Counted from the stretch's first letter, positions 44,963 to 54,495 are shown. The stretch: DNA of 64,000 bases from Nocardioides lianchengensis (GCF_900101465.1 NZ_FMZM01000013.1:33074-97073), one strand, 5' to 3'. Notes: generated from the letters alone by a model not told the origin. Program-made: numbers and translations.

Positions 44963-46447
44963 ATGACGAACGCATCTGACTTCACCCTCGCCCCCGAGCT
45001 CGCCGAGACCTCCGACTGGGAGGACGACGCCGAGTCCGGCTATGACGAGCCCGACCTGAGCCTGCCCGACCCCGAGGAAGAGCCCACGGTGGGCGCGATG
45101 GAGCTCGCCGAGCGCCACCAGCTCCGCCGGGTCGCGAGCCTGCGCACCGAGCTCGAGGACATCACCGAGGTCGAGTACCGCCAGCTGCGGCTGGAGAAGG
45201 TCGTCCTGGTCGGCGTCTGGACGCAGGGCACCACCGAGGACGCCGAGAACTCGATGGCCGAGCTCGCGCTGCTGGCCGAGACGGCCGGCTCCGAGGTGCT
45301 CGAGGCGATCTACCAGCGCCGCCAGACCCCCGACCCCGCGACGTACGTCGGCCGCGGCAAGGTCGAGGGGATCGCCGAGATCGTGCAGGCCACCGGCGCC
45401 GACACGGTGATCTGCGACGGCGAGCTCGCGCCGAGCCAGCTGCGCAACCTCGAGGACAAGCTGAAGGTCAAGGTCGTCGACCGGACCGCGCTGATCCTCG
45501 ACATCTTCGCCCAGCACGCCCGCTCCGGCGAGGCTCAGGCGCAGACCGAGCTGGCCCAGCTCAACTACATGAAGCAGCGGCTGCGCGGCTGGGGCGGCAA
45601 CCTGTCGCGCCAGGCCGGTGGCCGGGTCGCCGGCGGTGCCGGCATCGGCAGCCGTGGTCCCGGTGAGACCAAGATCGAGAACGACCGCCGCCGGATCAAC
45701 ACCAAGATCGCCAAGCTCCGCCGGGACCTGAAGGAGATGAAGGGCACCCGCGACACCAAGCGGCAGGAGCGGCAGCGCCACCAGATCCCCGCCGTGGCGA
45801 TCGCCGGCTACACCAACGCCGGCAAGTCCTCGCTGCTCAACCGGCTCACCGGTGCCGGCGTCCTGGTCGAGGACGCCCTCTTCGCCACGCTCGACCCCAC
45901 CACCCGTCGTACGACGACCGCCGACGGTCGGGTCTACACCATGAGCGACACCGTCGGGTTCGTCCGGCACCTGCCCCACCAGCTCGTCGAGGCGTTCCGG
46001 TCGACGCTGGAGGAGGTCGCCGACGCCGACCTGATCCTGCACGTGGTCGACGGCTCCCACCCCGACCCGGAGGGCCAGATCGCGGCCGTCCGCGAGGTGT
46101 TCGCCGAGATCGAGGCGACCGGGGTCCCCGAGATCATCGTGGTCAACAAGGCCGACGCGGCCGACCCGCTGGTCCTGGCCCGGCTGCAGCAGCGCGAGCC
46201 GCACTGCATCGTGGTCTCCGCCAAGACCGGCGAGGGCATCGCCGAGGCGATCGCGCTGGTCGAGTCCGAGCTGCCCCGGCCGTCGATCGAGTTCGACGCG
46301 CTGGTGCCCTACGCGCGCGGCGACCTGGTCAACAAGATCCACCAGCAGGGCGAGATCGGCTCCCTCGAGCACACCGCCGACGGCACCCGGGTCACCGGAC
46401 GGGCCAGCGAGGCGCTCGCGGGAGAGCTCGCGGACTACCTCGTCTGA
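44963..46447 (+). CDS. hflX: GTPase HflX
   Basis: The 494-residue GTPase splits stalled or stressed 70S ribosomes and helps their recovery. The N-terminal HflX domain (about residues 65-190, with TYVGRGKVEGIAEIV) is followed by the linker helix and the GTPase domain: G1 GYTNAGKSSLLN, G2 TTRRTTT, G3 DTVGFVRHLP and G4 NKAD. An acidic N-terminal tail of about 40 residues is typical of actinobacterial forms. It closes the conserved miaB-miaA-dapF-hflX series. Confidence 0.94.
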   Translation: MTNASDFTLAPELAETSDWEDDAESGYDEPDLSLPDPEEEPTVGAMELAERHQLRRVASLRTELEDITEVEYRQLRLEKVVLVGVWTQGTTEDAENSMAELALLAETAGSEVLEAIYQRRQTPDPATYVGRGKVEGIAEIVQATGADTVICDGELAPSQLRNLEDKLKVKVVDRTALILDIFAQHARSGEAQAQTELAQLNYMKQRLRGWGGNLSRQAGGRVAGGAGIGSRGPGETKIENDRRRINTKIAKLRRDLKEMKGTRDTKRQERQRHQIPAVAIAGYTNAGKSSLLNRLTGAGVLVEDALFATLDPTTRRTTTADGRVYTMSDTVGFVRHLPHQLVEAFRSTLEEVADADLILHVVDGSHPDPEGQIAAVREVFAEIEATGVPEIIVVNKADAADPLVLARLQQREPHCIVVSAKTGEGIAEAIALVESELPRPSIEFDALVPYARGDLVNKIHQQGEIGSLEHTADGTRVTGRASEALAGELADYLV

Positions 46448-46518
46448 ACTTTGGTCTAGTCCCTCTTTAGTTCCAACGGGTCATGTGTCCCTGGGGGTCG
46501 TGGCCCCAGACTGGTGCC

Positions 46519-47217
46519 GTGGTCCTCCGGGGGGTCGCGGGCTCGGCCCGCGCGCGCGTGACGCTGTTCGCCGTCGTGGTGCTGCTGGCGACCGTGTCGG
46601 CCGGCTGGGTGACGGCCCGCGCCGGGGCCGACGAGAGCCGCTGCGACCGGTTCGCCGCCGAGTCGCTCGCCCGCGCCGCCCAGGTGACCGGGTCCGGCGC
46701 CGACGTGCTGGTCGTCGGCGACTCCTACTCCGCCGGCCTGGGCCTCGACGACGCGGTCGACTCCTGGCCCAGCCGGCTGCCGGGCCGCGTGCACGTGGCC
46801 GGGTTCTCCGGCTCCGGGTTCAGCCGCGCGGCCAGCCCCTGCGAGGGCGTGGCCTTCGCGGCCCGGGCCCGGGAGGCGGTCCGCGACGTCCGCACCGGCC
46901 CGGTCGTGGTCGAGGGCGGTCTCAACGACTGGGACCAGAGCCCGGCGGCGATCACCGCGGGCTTCCAGCGGCTGGTCCGCGTGGTCGGTGACCGCCAGCT
47001 CGTCGTGGTCGGCCCGGCCCTGGCCCCTTCCCGGGCCGGTCGGGTGCCGGCGATCGACGCGCTCCTGGCCCGCCTGAGCGACCAGTACGGCGCGACGTAC
47101 GTCGCCATGACCGGCCTCGACCTGCCCTACCTCGAGGACCGGCTGCACCTGACCGCCGACGGACACCGCCAGTTCGGCGACCACGTCGCCGAGCAGATCG
47201 GCGCGCTGGTCCCGTAG
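46519..47217 (+). CDS. SGNH/GDSL-family secreted esterase-like hydrolase
   Basis: The 232-residue protein begins with an N-terminal membrane/signal segment (VTLFAVVVLLATVSAGWV) and an SGNH-hydrolase domain: block I VVGDSYSAGLGLDD (Ser nucleophile), block III EGGLNDW and block V LEDRLHLTADGH (Asp-X2-His). It likely deacylates a surface polymer or lipid. The GTG at 46519 is taken because CAGACT (46507-46512) lies 6 nt before it; an in-frame ATG at 46483 would add 12 residues and has no ribosome binding site. Which start is used is uncertain. Confidence 0.8.
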   Translation: MVLRGVAGSARARVTLFAVVVLLATVSAGWVTARAGADESRCDRFAAESLARAAQVTGSGADVLVVGDSYSAGLGLDDAVDSWPSRLPGRVHVAGFSGSGFSRAASPCEGVAFAARAREAVRDVRTGPVVVEGGLNDWDQSPAAITAGFQRLVRVVGDRQLVVVGPALAPSRAGRVPAIDALLARLSDQYGATYVAMTGLDLPYLEDRLHLTADGHRQFGDHVAEQIGALVP

Positions 47218-47237
47218 CGGCGTGCGAGTATCGACCC

Positions 47238-48440
47238 GTGCGACATTCGTTGGCGGGTCGGGCGGAGAGCGCCATCCAGGCCCGGTTGCTCACGCGGCTG
47301 CGTGACGAGGGGCCGCTGTCGAAGGCCCAGCTCGCGGACCGCCTGCAGGTCTCGCGGACGACGGTGGCGGCCGAGGTGGGCCGGCTGCTCGAGCTCGGCC
47401 TGGCCCAGGAGGCGGGGCCGGCGGCCTCGCGCGGCGGGCGGCGCTCGACGATGGTCGACCTGGCCGAGGACATCCGCTTCGTCGGGATCGCCATCGGAGC
47501 CACCGGCATGACCGTCGGCGTGACCGACGGCCGGCTGGCGACCCTGGCCACGCGCCAGCTGGGCTGTGACATCCGGCAGGGCCCCGAGGAGGTCCTGGGG
47601 ATCGCCCTGGCGGGGGTGCGCGAGGTCCTCGACGAGCTGGGGGTGGAGCAGCCCGCGGGCGCGGGGATCGGCGTACCCGGTCCGGTCGACTTCGACCGGG
47701 GCATGTCGGTGACCCCGCCGATCATGCCGGGCTGGGACGGCTACCCGGTCCGTGACGCGGTCTCGCGCGAGCTCGGCTGCCCGGTGCTGCTCGACAACGA
47801 CGTCAACCTGCTGGCCATCGGCGAGCAGCACAGCGGGGTGGCCCGCCGGGCGCGGGACTTCCTGTTCGTGAAGATCGGGACCGGCATCGGCTGCGGCATC
47901 GTCATCGACGGCGAGCTCTACCGCGGCGTCGACGGCTGCGCGGGCGACATCGGCCACATCCGGGTCTCCGACGAGGGTCCGACCTGCGCGTGCGGCAACA
48001 TCGGCTGTCTCGAGGCGTACGCCGGCGGCGCGGCCCTGGCCCGCGACGCGACCGTGGCCGCCCGGGCCGGTGAGTCGCCCTTCCTGGCCGAGGTGCTGGA
48101 GGCCAACGGCGTGCTGACCGCGGCCGACGTGGGGCTGGCCGTGCAGCGGGGCGACGCCTCGGCCGTGCAGCTGATCCGCGGCGGCGGCAGCCGGGTCGGC
48201 CAGGTGCTCGCCACCCTGGTGTCGTTCTTCAACCCCGGCATGATCGTCATCGGCGGTGGGGTGACCGGGCTGGGGCACCCGTTCCTCGCCGAGATCCGGG
48301 GCGTGACGTACGGCCGTTCGCTCTCCCTGGCCACCGGGAGCCTGCCCATCGTGCTCAGCGAGATGGGGGACGAGGGCGGCGTGGTCGGCGCGGCCCGGCT
48401 CATCAGCGACTCCGTCTACGCCCCGGAGTCCGTGAACTGA
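47238..48440 (+). CDS. ROK-family transcriptional regulator (NagC/XylR type)
   Basis: The 400-residue protein has an N-terminal winged helix (about residues 15-75; LSKAQLADRLQVSRTTVAAEV) and a ROK sugar-sensing domain. GIGVPGPVD and the Zn motif (CACGNIGCLEAYAGG) are intact, with the ROK signature GTGIGCGIVIDGELYRG. The sugar-kinase active-site Asp is visible in LLDNDVNLLAIGE. It is expected to bind the repeats upstream of the sugar ABC operon, which starts 127 nt after it on the same strand, and respond to a sugar imported by it. Confidence 0.9.
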   Translation: MRHSLAGRAESAIQARLLTRLRDEGPLSKAQLADRLQVSRTTVAAEVGRLLELGLAQEAGPAASRGGRRSTMVDLAEDIRFVGIAIGATGMTVGVTDGRLATLATRQLGCDIRQGPEEVLGIALAGVREVLDELGVEQPAGAGIGVPGPVDFDRGMSVTPPIMPGWDGYPVRDAVSRELGCPVLLDNDVNLLAIGEQHSGVARRARDFLFVKIGTGIGCGIVIDGELYRGVDGCAGDIGHIRVSDEGPTCACGNIGCLEAYAGGAALARDATVAARAGESPFLAEVLEANGVLTAADVGLAVQRGDASAVQLIRGGGSRVGQVLATLVSFFNPGMIVIGGGVTGLGHPFLAEIRGVTYGRSLSLATGSLPIVLSEMGDEGGVVGAARLISDSVYAPESVN

Positions 48441-48456
48441 CTTTGTCCAGACAGTT

Positions 48457-48555
48457 GCGAAAGTTTGCACTCAAGTTTCATTACTTTCGCTGAAACGCTT
48501 GCAAGTTTGGTCCTGGCCGTCCTACCTTGACGCCACGAGTGACAGCCGTCACTCG
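48457..48555 (+). promoter_or_regulatory. Operator-promoter region of the sugar ABC operon
   Basis: TTGCAA (48499-48504) and TACCTT (48523-48528) with an 18-nt spacer form the promoter. GCGAAAGT (48457-48464) and ACTTTCGC (48483-48490) are inverted. The imperfect palindrome AAACGCTTGCAAGTTT (48493-48508) covers the -35 box and is the best ROK site. CGAGTGAC-AGCC-GTCACTCG (48536-48555) includes GTGA-N6-TCAC, a CRP-like site, just downstream of the start. Confidence 0.6.
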
Positions 48556-48581
48556 TTCGGCCCGAGGTGGACGAGGTGCGC

Positions 48582-50096
48582 ATGACCGATCGACCGCTGC
48601 TCCGGATGAGCGGCATCGTCAAGGAGTTCCCGGGCGTCCGGGCTCTCGGCGGGGTCGACCTCGACGTACGGGCGGGCGAGGTGCACTGCCTGCTCGGCCA
48701 GAACGGCGCCGGCAAGTCGACCCTGATCAAGGTGCTGGCCGGGGCTCACCAGCCCGACGAGGGCACCATCGTCTGGGACGGCGAGGAGATCAGCCTCGGC
48801 TCCCCGATGGCGGCGATCAAGGCCGGCATCGCGACCATCTACCAGGAGCTCGACCTGGTCCCGCACCTCAGCGTCGCGGAGAACGTGTTCCTGGGCCACG
48901 AGCTCTCCCGCGGCGGCCTGACGCAGCGGCAGCGCACCAACAACATCGTCCGCGACCTGCTCGCCCGCCTGGGTCACGCCGAGATCTCGCCGAACCGCCT
49001 GGTCGGTGACCTCTCGCCGGCCGGCCAGCAGGTCGTCAGCATGGCCCGGGCGCTCTCGCACGACACCCGGCTCCTGGTGCTCGACGAGCCGTCCGCGGTC
49101 CTCGACCAGGGCGAGGTCGACAACCTCTTCCGGGTGATCCGCGGCCTCACCGCCGAGGGCGTCGCCATCGTCTACATCTCCCACCGCCTCGAGGAGATCC
49201 GCGCCATCGGCGACCGGATCACCGTGCTGAAGGACGGCGTCACCGTCGCCACCGGACTGCCGGTCGAGGAGACGCCCACCAGCCGACTGATCCAGCTGAT
49301 GACCGGCCGCTCGATCGAGTACGTCTTCCCCGAGCGCTCCGCGGAGCAGCGCGACCGGGGCGCCCCGGTGCTCGAGGTGCGCGGGCTGGCCCACGCCGGC
49401 GTCTTCCGCGACGTCGACCTCACCGTCCACGCCGGCGAGATCGTCGGGCTCGCGGGCCTGGTCGGCGCCGGTCGCTCCGAGATCCTGGAGACCGTGTACG
49501 GCGCCCGCCGCGCCTCGGCCGGCACGGTCGCGGTGGACGGCAAGCCGCTGCGCCGCGGCTCGGTGGACCGGGCCGTCCGGGCCGGGATCGGGCTCGCACC
49601 CGAGGAGCGCAAGAGCCAGGGCCTGCTGCTCGACGAGGCCGTCTTCAAGAACGTGACCGTCTCGTCGATGTCGCGCTTCGCCCGGTTCGGGTTCCTGGAC
49701 CGCGGCGCGGAGCAGCGCGAGGCCGAGGCGCTGACCACCAGCCTCGACGTACGCCCGACCGGGGTCACCCGGGCGGTCCGCACGCTGTCGGGCGGCAACC
49801 AGCAGAAGATCGTGCTCGCCCGCTGGCTGATGCGCGAGTGCCGGGTCCTGCTCCTCGACGAGCCCACCCGCGGTGTCGACGTCGGGGCCCGCTCGGAGAT
49901 CTACCAGCTCGTCCGGTCCCTGGCCGATCGCGGCGTCGCCGTCGTGGTCGTCTCCAGCGAGATCGAGGAGGTGCTCGGCCTGGCGGACCGGGTGCTCGTC
50001 GTCCGGGAGGGCGCCGTCGTCCACGAGTCCGCCGCCACTGCGATCGACGAGGCCACGGTCCTCGATCTCGTCATGGAAGGAAAGGTTCCGGCATGA
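48582..50096 (+). CDS. Sugar ABC transporter ATP-binding protein (RbsA/XylG type)
   Basis: The 504-residue double-cassette ATPase drives a carbohydrate importer. Cassette 1 has Walker A GQNGAGKST, the degenerate signature LSPAGQQVV and Walker B LVLDEPSAVLD. Cassette 2 has a degenerate P-loop (GLVGAGRSE), signature LSGGNQQK and LLLDEPTRGVD, the asymmetry usual for RbsA and XylG. GACGAGGTG precedes the ATG at 48582 closely; a GTG at 48567 is an alternative. Its stop overlaps the permease start by 4 nt (ATGA). It belongs to the operon under ROK control. Confidence 0.9.
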   Translation: MTDRPLLRMSGIVKEFPGVRALGGVDLDVRAGEVHCLLGQNGAGKSTLIKVLAGAHQPDEGTIVWDGEEISLGSPMAAIKAGIATIYQELDLVPHLSVAENVFLGHELSRGGLTQRQRTNNIVRDLLARLGHAEISPNRLVGDLSPAGQQVVSMARALSHDTRLLVLDEPSAVLDQGEVDNLFRVIRGLTAEGVAIVYISHRLEEIRAIGDRITVLKDGVTVATGLPVEETPTSRLIQLMTGRSIEYVFPERSAEQRDRGAPVLEVRGLAHAGVFRDVDLTVHAGEIVGLAGLVGAGRSEILETVYGARRASAGTVAVDGKPLRRGSVDRAVRAGIGLAPEERKSQGLLLDEAVFKNVTVSSMSRFARFGFLDRGAEQREAEALTTSLDVRPTGVTRAVRTLSGGNQQKIVLARWLMRECRVLLLDEPTRGVDVGARSEIYQLVRSLADRGVAVVVVSSEIEEVLGLADRVLVVREGAVVHESAATAIDEATVLDLVMEGKVPA

Positions 50097-51124
50097 GCCA
50101 GGACAGCGTGCGCGTCGAGAAGGCCGCACTCCACACCGCGACTCCCCAGAGCTCGCTGGCCGCGGTGATGGGCAGCGGGGTCGGGCGCAACCTGGGCCTG
50201 GTCGTCGCCCTGATCGTGCTGTGCGTGGTCGGCGTCGCGACGGCCGGCGACAACTTCGCGAGCGTCGACAACCTCCTGACGATCCTGCGCCTGGCCTCGG
50301 TCATCGGGGTCGTCAGCATCGGCATGACCTTCGTCATCACGGCGGGCCACATCGACCTCTCGGTCGGCGCGATCGCGGCCCTGGCCAGCGTCTGGTGCAC
50401 CACCCTCGCCACCCAGACCATGGCCGAGGACATCCACTGGATCGTCATGGTCGGCACGGCGCTCCTCGTCGGCGTCGCGTGTGGGCTCGTGAACGGCCTG
50501 CTGGTCGCCTACGGCGGCATCGTGTCGTTCATCGCCACCCTGGCCATGCTGGCGTCGGCCCGCGGACTCGCCGAGATCATCGCGGACCGGCGTACCCAGA
50601 TCGTCAAGGTCGACGGCTTCGCCGACTTCTTCCGCGCGGACCTCATCGGCATCCCCATGCTGGTGTGGATGTTCGCGCTGGTCTCCGTGATCGGCTGGGT
50701 GCTGCTCAACCGCACGACGTTCGGGCGTCGCACCGTCGCGGTCGGCGGCAACCCCGAGGCCGCCCGCCTGGCCGGCATCAACGTCCGCCGGCACACGGTG
50801 ATGATTTTCGGCCTCGTGGGCCTGTGTTGCGGCATCGCCGCCGTCATGATCACGGCCCGGACCACCACCGGGTCGTCGACCCACGGCACGCTCTGGGAGC
50901 TGGACGCGATCGCCGCGGTGGTCATCGGCGGCACGCTGCTGAGCGGTGGCCGCGGGACGATCGTCGGCACCGTGCTCGGCGTGCTGATCTTCACCACGCT
51001 CTCGAACGTCTTCGTCCAGAACGACCTCTCGAGCTCGGCCCAGGCCGTCGCGAAGGGCCTGATCATCGTCGTCGCCGTGCTGCTCCAGCAGCGCCTCGCC
51101 GGCCGTTCTTCCCACACCACCTAG
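50093..51124 (+). CDS. Sugar ABC transporter permease (RbsC type)
   Basis: The 343-residue permease has about eight to ten hydrophobic segments of the BPD_transp_2 family: LTILRLASVIGVVSIGMTFV, ITAGHIDLSVGAIAALASVW and VAVGGNPEAARLAGINVRRH are characteristic. The homodimer forms the channel energised by the ATPase. Near the C-terminus IAAVVIGGTLLSGGRGTIVG is typical of ribose/autoinducer-type permeases. Start and stop fit an operon with the ATPase (ATGA overlap); the binding-protein gene follows after 54 nt with its own ribosome binding site. Confidence 0.92.
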   Translation: MSQDSVRVEKAALHTATPQSSLAAVMGSGVGRNLGLVVALIVLCVVGVATAGDNFASVDNLLTILRLASVIGVVSIGMTFVITAGHIDLSVGAIAALASVWCTTLATQTMAEDIHWIVMVGTALLVGVACGLVNGLLVAYGGIVSFIATLAMLASARGLAEIIADRRTQIVKVDGFADFFRADLIGIPMLVWMFALVSVIGWVLLNRTTFGRRTVAVGGNPEAARLAGINVRRHTVMIFGLVGLCCGIAAVMITARTTTGSSTHGTLWELDAIAAVVIGGTLLSGGRGTIVGTVLGVLIFTTLSNVFVQNDLSSSAQAVAKGLIIVVAVLLQQRLAGRSSHTT

Positions 51125-51178
51125 GGCGGCGTGGCACCCGCCCACGCCGTCCAGCACCACACAACCCGAGGAGAAACC

Positions 51179-52234
51179 ATGTCCGCACGTCCCCTTCCGC
51201 GTCGCCGGGGCCCGCTCGTCGGCGTCGCCGTCGCGGCGGTCGCCTGCCTGGTGCTCAGCGCCTGCACCAGCAACGAGCCGGAGGACTCCGGTGACAACGA
51301 GACCACCGCCAGCACGGTGAGCTCGAACGACGACACCGGCGACACGGTCACCATCGGCTTCTCGGGACCGGCGGCCGACCACGGATGGCTCGCCGCCATC
51401 AACAGCAGCGCCCAGGAGGCCGCTGAGAAGTACGACGACATCGAGCTGAAGTTCGCCGAGGGCACCAACGACCCCAGCGCGCAGATCGCCCAGGTCGAGA
51501 CCTTCATCAACGACGGCGTCGACGCGATCGTGCTCCTCCCGACCGACGGGGCCGCGCTCACCGAGACCGCCATCCAGGCCATGGAGGCCGGCATCCCGGT
51601 GATCAACGTCGACCGCGAGTTCTCCTCGCCGTTCGCCGCCCGCACCACCGTGCTCGGCGACAACTACGGCATGGGCGTCTCGGCCGGCACCTACGCCTGC
51701 GGCCTGATCGAGGACAACGACATCTCCGACCCGGTCATCGCCGAGATCGCCGGCATCGACGCCCTGCCGCTGACCCAGGACCGCTCGCAGGGCTTCGCGG
51801 ACGCGCTGGAGGCGTGCGACCAGGAGGTCGACCGTCGCGTCGCCGCCGAGTTCACCGTCGAGTCCGGCGAGGAGGTCGCGGCGAACCTGCTGCAGGCCGA
51901 GGACAAGATCGACATCATCTGGAACCACGACGACGACCAGGGCGTGGGCGTGAAGGCGGCCTTCGACGCCGCCGAGCGCGACGAGTTCGCCTTCATCGGC
52001 GGCGCTGGCTCCTGCAACGCGATGGACTGGATCGAGGCCGGCGAGATGGAGGCCACGGTCATCTACCCGCCGACCCAGGCCGCCGACGGCATCAAGCTGG
52101 CGCGACTGATCGCCCAGGGCAAGGGGCTCTCCGACCTGGTCCAGGTCGAGGTGCCGAAGCGGGTCGTGCTGAACGCACCGGTGGTCTCGGCCGACAACGT
52201 GGCCGAGTACCGGGACCTCTGCTTCGACTCCTGA
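51179..52234 (+). CDS. Sugar-binding lipoprotein of the ABC importer
   Basis: The 351-residue periplasmic-binding-like lipoprotein (lipobox LSAC, about residues 26-29) has the Peripla_BP_4 fold: TVTIGFSGPAADHGWLAAIN, FINDGVDAIVLLPTDGAALT and GIPVINVDREFSSPFAART. It resembles ribose/xylose and related sugar-binding proteins. A strong ribosome binding site (GAGGAGA) precedes the ATG. After the gene a perfect 13-bp hairpin probably reduces transcription into the dehydrogenase genes, giving more binding protein. The ligand is unknown. Confidence 0.92.
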   Translation: MSARPLPRRRGPLVGVAVAAVACLVLSACTSNEPEDSGDNETTASTVSSNDDTGDTVTIGFSGPAADHGWLAAINSSAQEAAEKYDDIELKFAEGTNDPSAQIAQVETFINDGVDAIVLLPTDGAALTETAIQAMEAGIPVINVDREFSSPFAARTTVLGDNYGMGVSAGTYACGLIEDNDISDPVIAEIAGIDALPLTQDRSQGFADALEACDQEVDRRVAAEFTVESGEEVAANLLQAEDKIDIIWNHDDDQGVGVKAAFDAAERDEFAFIGGAGSCNAMDWIEAGEMEATVIYPPTQAADGIKLARLIAQGKGLSDLVQVEVPKRVVLNAPVVSADNVAEYRDLCFDS

Positions 52235-52250
52235 CCGTCGCCCACGAATG

Positions 52251-52284
52251 GCGTGCCCGCCCCTCTCTCCCGGGGCGGGCACGC
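52251..52284 (+). terminator. Attenuator hairpin after the sugar-binding-protein gene
   Basis: GCGTGCCCGCCCC (52251-52263) and GGGGCGGGCACGC (52272-52284) form a perfect 13-bp stem with an 8-nt loop, before the dehydrogenase gene. No U-tract. Confidence 0.75.
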
Positions 52285-52306
52285 CCCCCATCCGGGAGGA
52301 TCCCTG

Positions 52307-53452
52307 ATGACCGACCCCGTTCGACCCCTGCGCGTCGCCATGATCGGGCACGCCTTCATGGGCGCCGCCCACTCGCAGGCCTGGCGCAGCGCGCCCCGCT
52401 TCTTCGACCTCCCGCTCGACCCGGTGATGACGGTCGCCGTCGGGCGCGACGCCGCTCGTGCCGCGGACGCCGCCGACCGGCTCGGCTGGGCCCAGAGCTC
52501 CTCCGACTGGCGGGCCGTCGTGGCCCGCGACGACATCGACGTGGTCGACGTCTGCACGCCGGGGGACACCCACGCCGAGATCGCGATCGCCGCACTCGCC
52601 GCCGGCAAGCACGTGCTGTGCGAGAAGCCGCTGGCCAACTCGGTGGCCGAGGCCGAGGAGATGGCCGCGGCTGCTGCCTCCGCCGCGGAGCGTGGGGTGC
52701 GGGCGATGGTCGGCTTCACCTACCGGCGGGTGCCGGCGATCGCGCTGGCCCGCCGGCTCGTCGAGCAGGGTCGGATCGGGGAGATCCGGCACGTGCGGGC
52801 GTCGTACCTCCAGGACTGGATCTCCGACCCCGAGGCCCCGCTGACCTGGCGCCTCGACAAGGAGAAGGCCGGCTCCGGCGCGCTCGGCGACATCGGCGCG
52901 CACATCATCGACCTGACCCAGCACATCACCGGCGACCGGATCCTCGAGGTGTCCGCGCAGCTGGAGACCTTCGTGAAGGAGCGGCCGACCGCTGACGGCG
53001 ACCGTGGCGCGGTCACCGTCGACGACGCCGCGGTGTTCATCGGCCGCTTCACCGGTGGCGCGCTGGGCATCTTCGAGGCCACCCGGTTCGCCACCGGCCG
53101 CAAGAACTCGATCCGGATCGAGCTCAACGGCTCGGCGGGCTCGCTGGCCTTCGACTTCGAGGACATGAACGTCCTGGAGCTGTACGACGCCTCCGAGCCG
53201 GCCGAGACCGCGGGCTTCCGCCGGATCCTCGTCACCGAGCCCGAGCACCCCTACGTCGAGGCCTGGTGGCCGCCCGGTCACGGTCTCGGCTACGAGCACG
53301 GCTTCACTCACCAGGTCGTCGACCTGGTGAACGCGATCGCCGCGGGCACCGACCCCGCTCCCACCTTCGCCGACGGCCTGCAGGTCCAGCGCGTGCTCGC
53401 CGCCGTCGAGTCCAGCTCCGACACCCGCACCTGGCAGGAGATCCCGACATGA
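52307..53452 (+). CDS. Gfo/Idh/MocA-family oxidoreductase
   Basis: The 381-residue NAD(P)-dependent dehydrogenase oxidises a sugar or cyclitol hydroxyl. The Rossmann start LRVAMIGHAFMGAAHSQAW, the EKPLANSVAEAEEM segment (the E-K-P motif with catalytic Lys) and GDIGAHIIDLTQHITGD (with the catalytic DxxxH-type Asp and His) are visible. A C-terminal beta-sheet dimerization domain follows. GGGAGGATCCCTG precedes the ATG. The stop overlaps the next gene by 4 nt (ATGA), so it is coupled to the isomerase-like gene. The substrate is the same as that of the importer by inference. Confidence 0.9.
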   Translation: MTDPVRPLRVAMIGHAFMGAAHSQAWRSAPRFFDLPLDPVMTVAVGRDAARAADAADRLGWAQSSSDWRAVVARDDIDVVDVCTPGDTHAEIAIAALAAGKHVLCEKPLANSVAEAEEMAAAAASAAERGVRAMVGFTYRRVPAIALARRLVEQGRIGEIRHVRASYLQDWISDPEAPLTWRLDKEKAGSGALGDIGAHIIDLTQHITGDRILEVSAQLETFVKERPTADGDRGAVTVDDAAVFIGRFTGGALGIFEATRFATGRKNSIRIELNGSAGSLAFDFEDMNVLELYDASEPAETAGFRRILVTEPEHPYVEAWWPPGHGLGYEHGFTHQVVDLVNAIAAGTDPAPTFADGLQVQRVLAAVESSSDTRTWQEIPT

Positions 53453-54456
53453 GCCGCCCGATCACCCTGTTCACCGGCCAGTGGGCCGACCTGCCCTTCG
53501 AGGAGGTCGTGAAGCTCGCCGCCGGCTGGGGGTACGACGGCCTCGAGATCGCCTGCTGGGGCGACCACCTCGATCCGTGGCAGGCGGCCGAGGACGACGC
53601 CTACGTGCAGGGCAAGCTCGACCTGCTCGAGCAGCACGGGCTGCAGCTGTTCGCGATCTCCAACCACCTGAAGGGCCAGGCGGTCTGCGACGACCCGATC
53701 GACGCGCGGCACCAGGCGATCCTGCCGTCGCGGATCTGGGGCGACGGCGACCCCGAGGGCGTCCGCCAGCGGGCCGCGGAGGAGATGAAGATGACCGCCC
53801 GGACCGCTCAGCGGCTCGGTGTGAAGACCGTGGTCGGCTTCACCGGCTCCTCGATCTGGAAGTACGTCGCGATGTTCCCGCCGGCCACCGAGGAGATGGT
53901 GGCCGCCGGCTACCGCGACTTCGCGGACCGCTGGAACCCGATCCTCGACGTCTTCGACGAGTGCGGCGTGCGCTTCGCCCACGAGGTGCACCCGTCCGAG
54001 ATCGCCTACGACTACTGGACGACCAAAGCCGCCATGGAGGCGATCGGCCACCGCGAGGCGTTCGGCCTCAACTGGGACCCGTCGCACTTCGTCTGGCAGG
54101 ACCTCGACCCGGTCGGGTTCCTCTGGGACTTCCAGGACCGGATCTACCACGTGGACTGCAAGGACGCGAAGAGGCAGACCGGCAACGGCCGCAACGGCCG
54201 GCTCGGCTCGCACCTGCCGTGGGCCGACCCGCGGCGCGGCTGGGACTTCGTCTCCACGGGCCACGGCGACGTGCCCTGGGAGCAGTGCTTCCGGATGCTC
54301 AACACGATCGGGTACGACGGCCCGATCTCCATCGAGTGGGAGGACGCCGGCATGGACCGGCTGCGCGGTGCGCCCGAGGCCCTCGAGTTCGTGCGCGGAC
54401 TCGCCTTCGACGCCCCCACGGCCGCCTTCGACGCGGCGTTCGCCACCGACGACTGA
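53449..54456 (+). CDS. Sugar phosphate isomerase/epimerase family TIM-barrel protein
   Basis: The 335-residue AP-endonuclease-2-like barrel shows FTGQWADLPFEEVVKLAAGW and GYDGLEIACWGDHLDPW, AISNHLKGQAVCDDP, GLNWDPSHFVWQ and HVDCKDAKRQTGN, with metal-binding residues (Glu in LEIACW, Asp in NWDPSHF, His/Asp in YHVDCKD and Glu near the end in SIEWEDAGMD). In known clusters with Gfo/Idh/MocA dehydrogenases, relatives act as isomerases or as eliminating enzymes on 3-keto-sugars. It is translated from an ATGA overlap with the dehydrogenase. Confidence 0.88.
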   Translation: MSRPITLFTGQWADLPFEEVVKLAAGWGYDGLEIACWGDHLDPWQAAEDDAYVQGKLDLLEQHGLQLFAISNHLKGQAVCDDPIDARHQAILPSRIWGDGDPEGVRQRAAEEMKMTARTAQRLGVKTVVGFTGSSIWKYVAMFPPATEEMVAAGYRDFADRWNPILDVFDECGVRFAHEVHPSEIAYDYWTTKAAMEAIGHREAFGLNWDPSHFVWQDLDPVGFLWDFQDRIYHVDCKDAKRQTGNGRNGRLGSHLPWADPRRGWDFVSTGHGDVPWEQCFRMLNTIGYDGPISIEWEDAGMDRLRGAPEALEFVRGLAFDAPTAAFDAAFATDD

Positions 54457-54495
54457 CTCACCTGCACCACCACTCTCGGGAAAGGAACCACCGTC

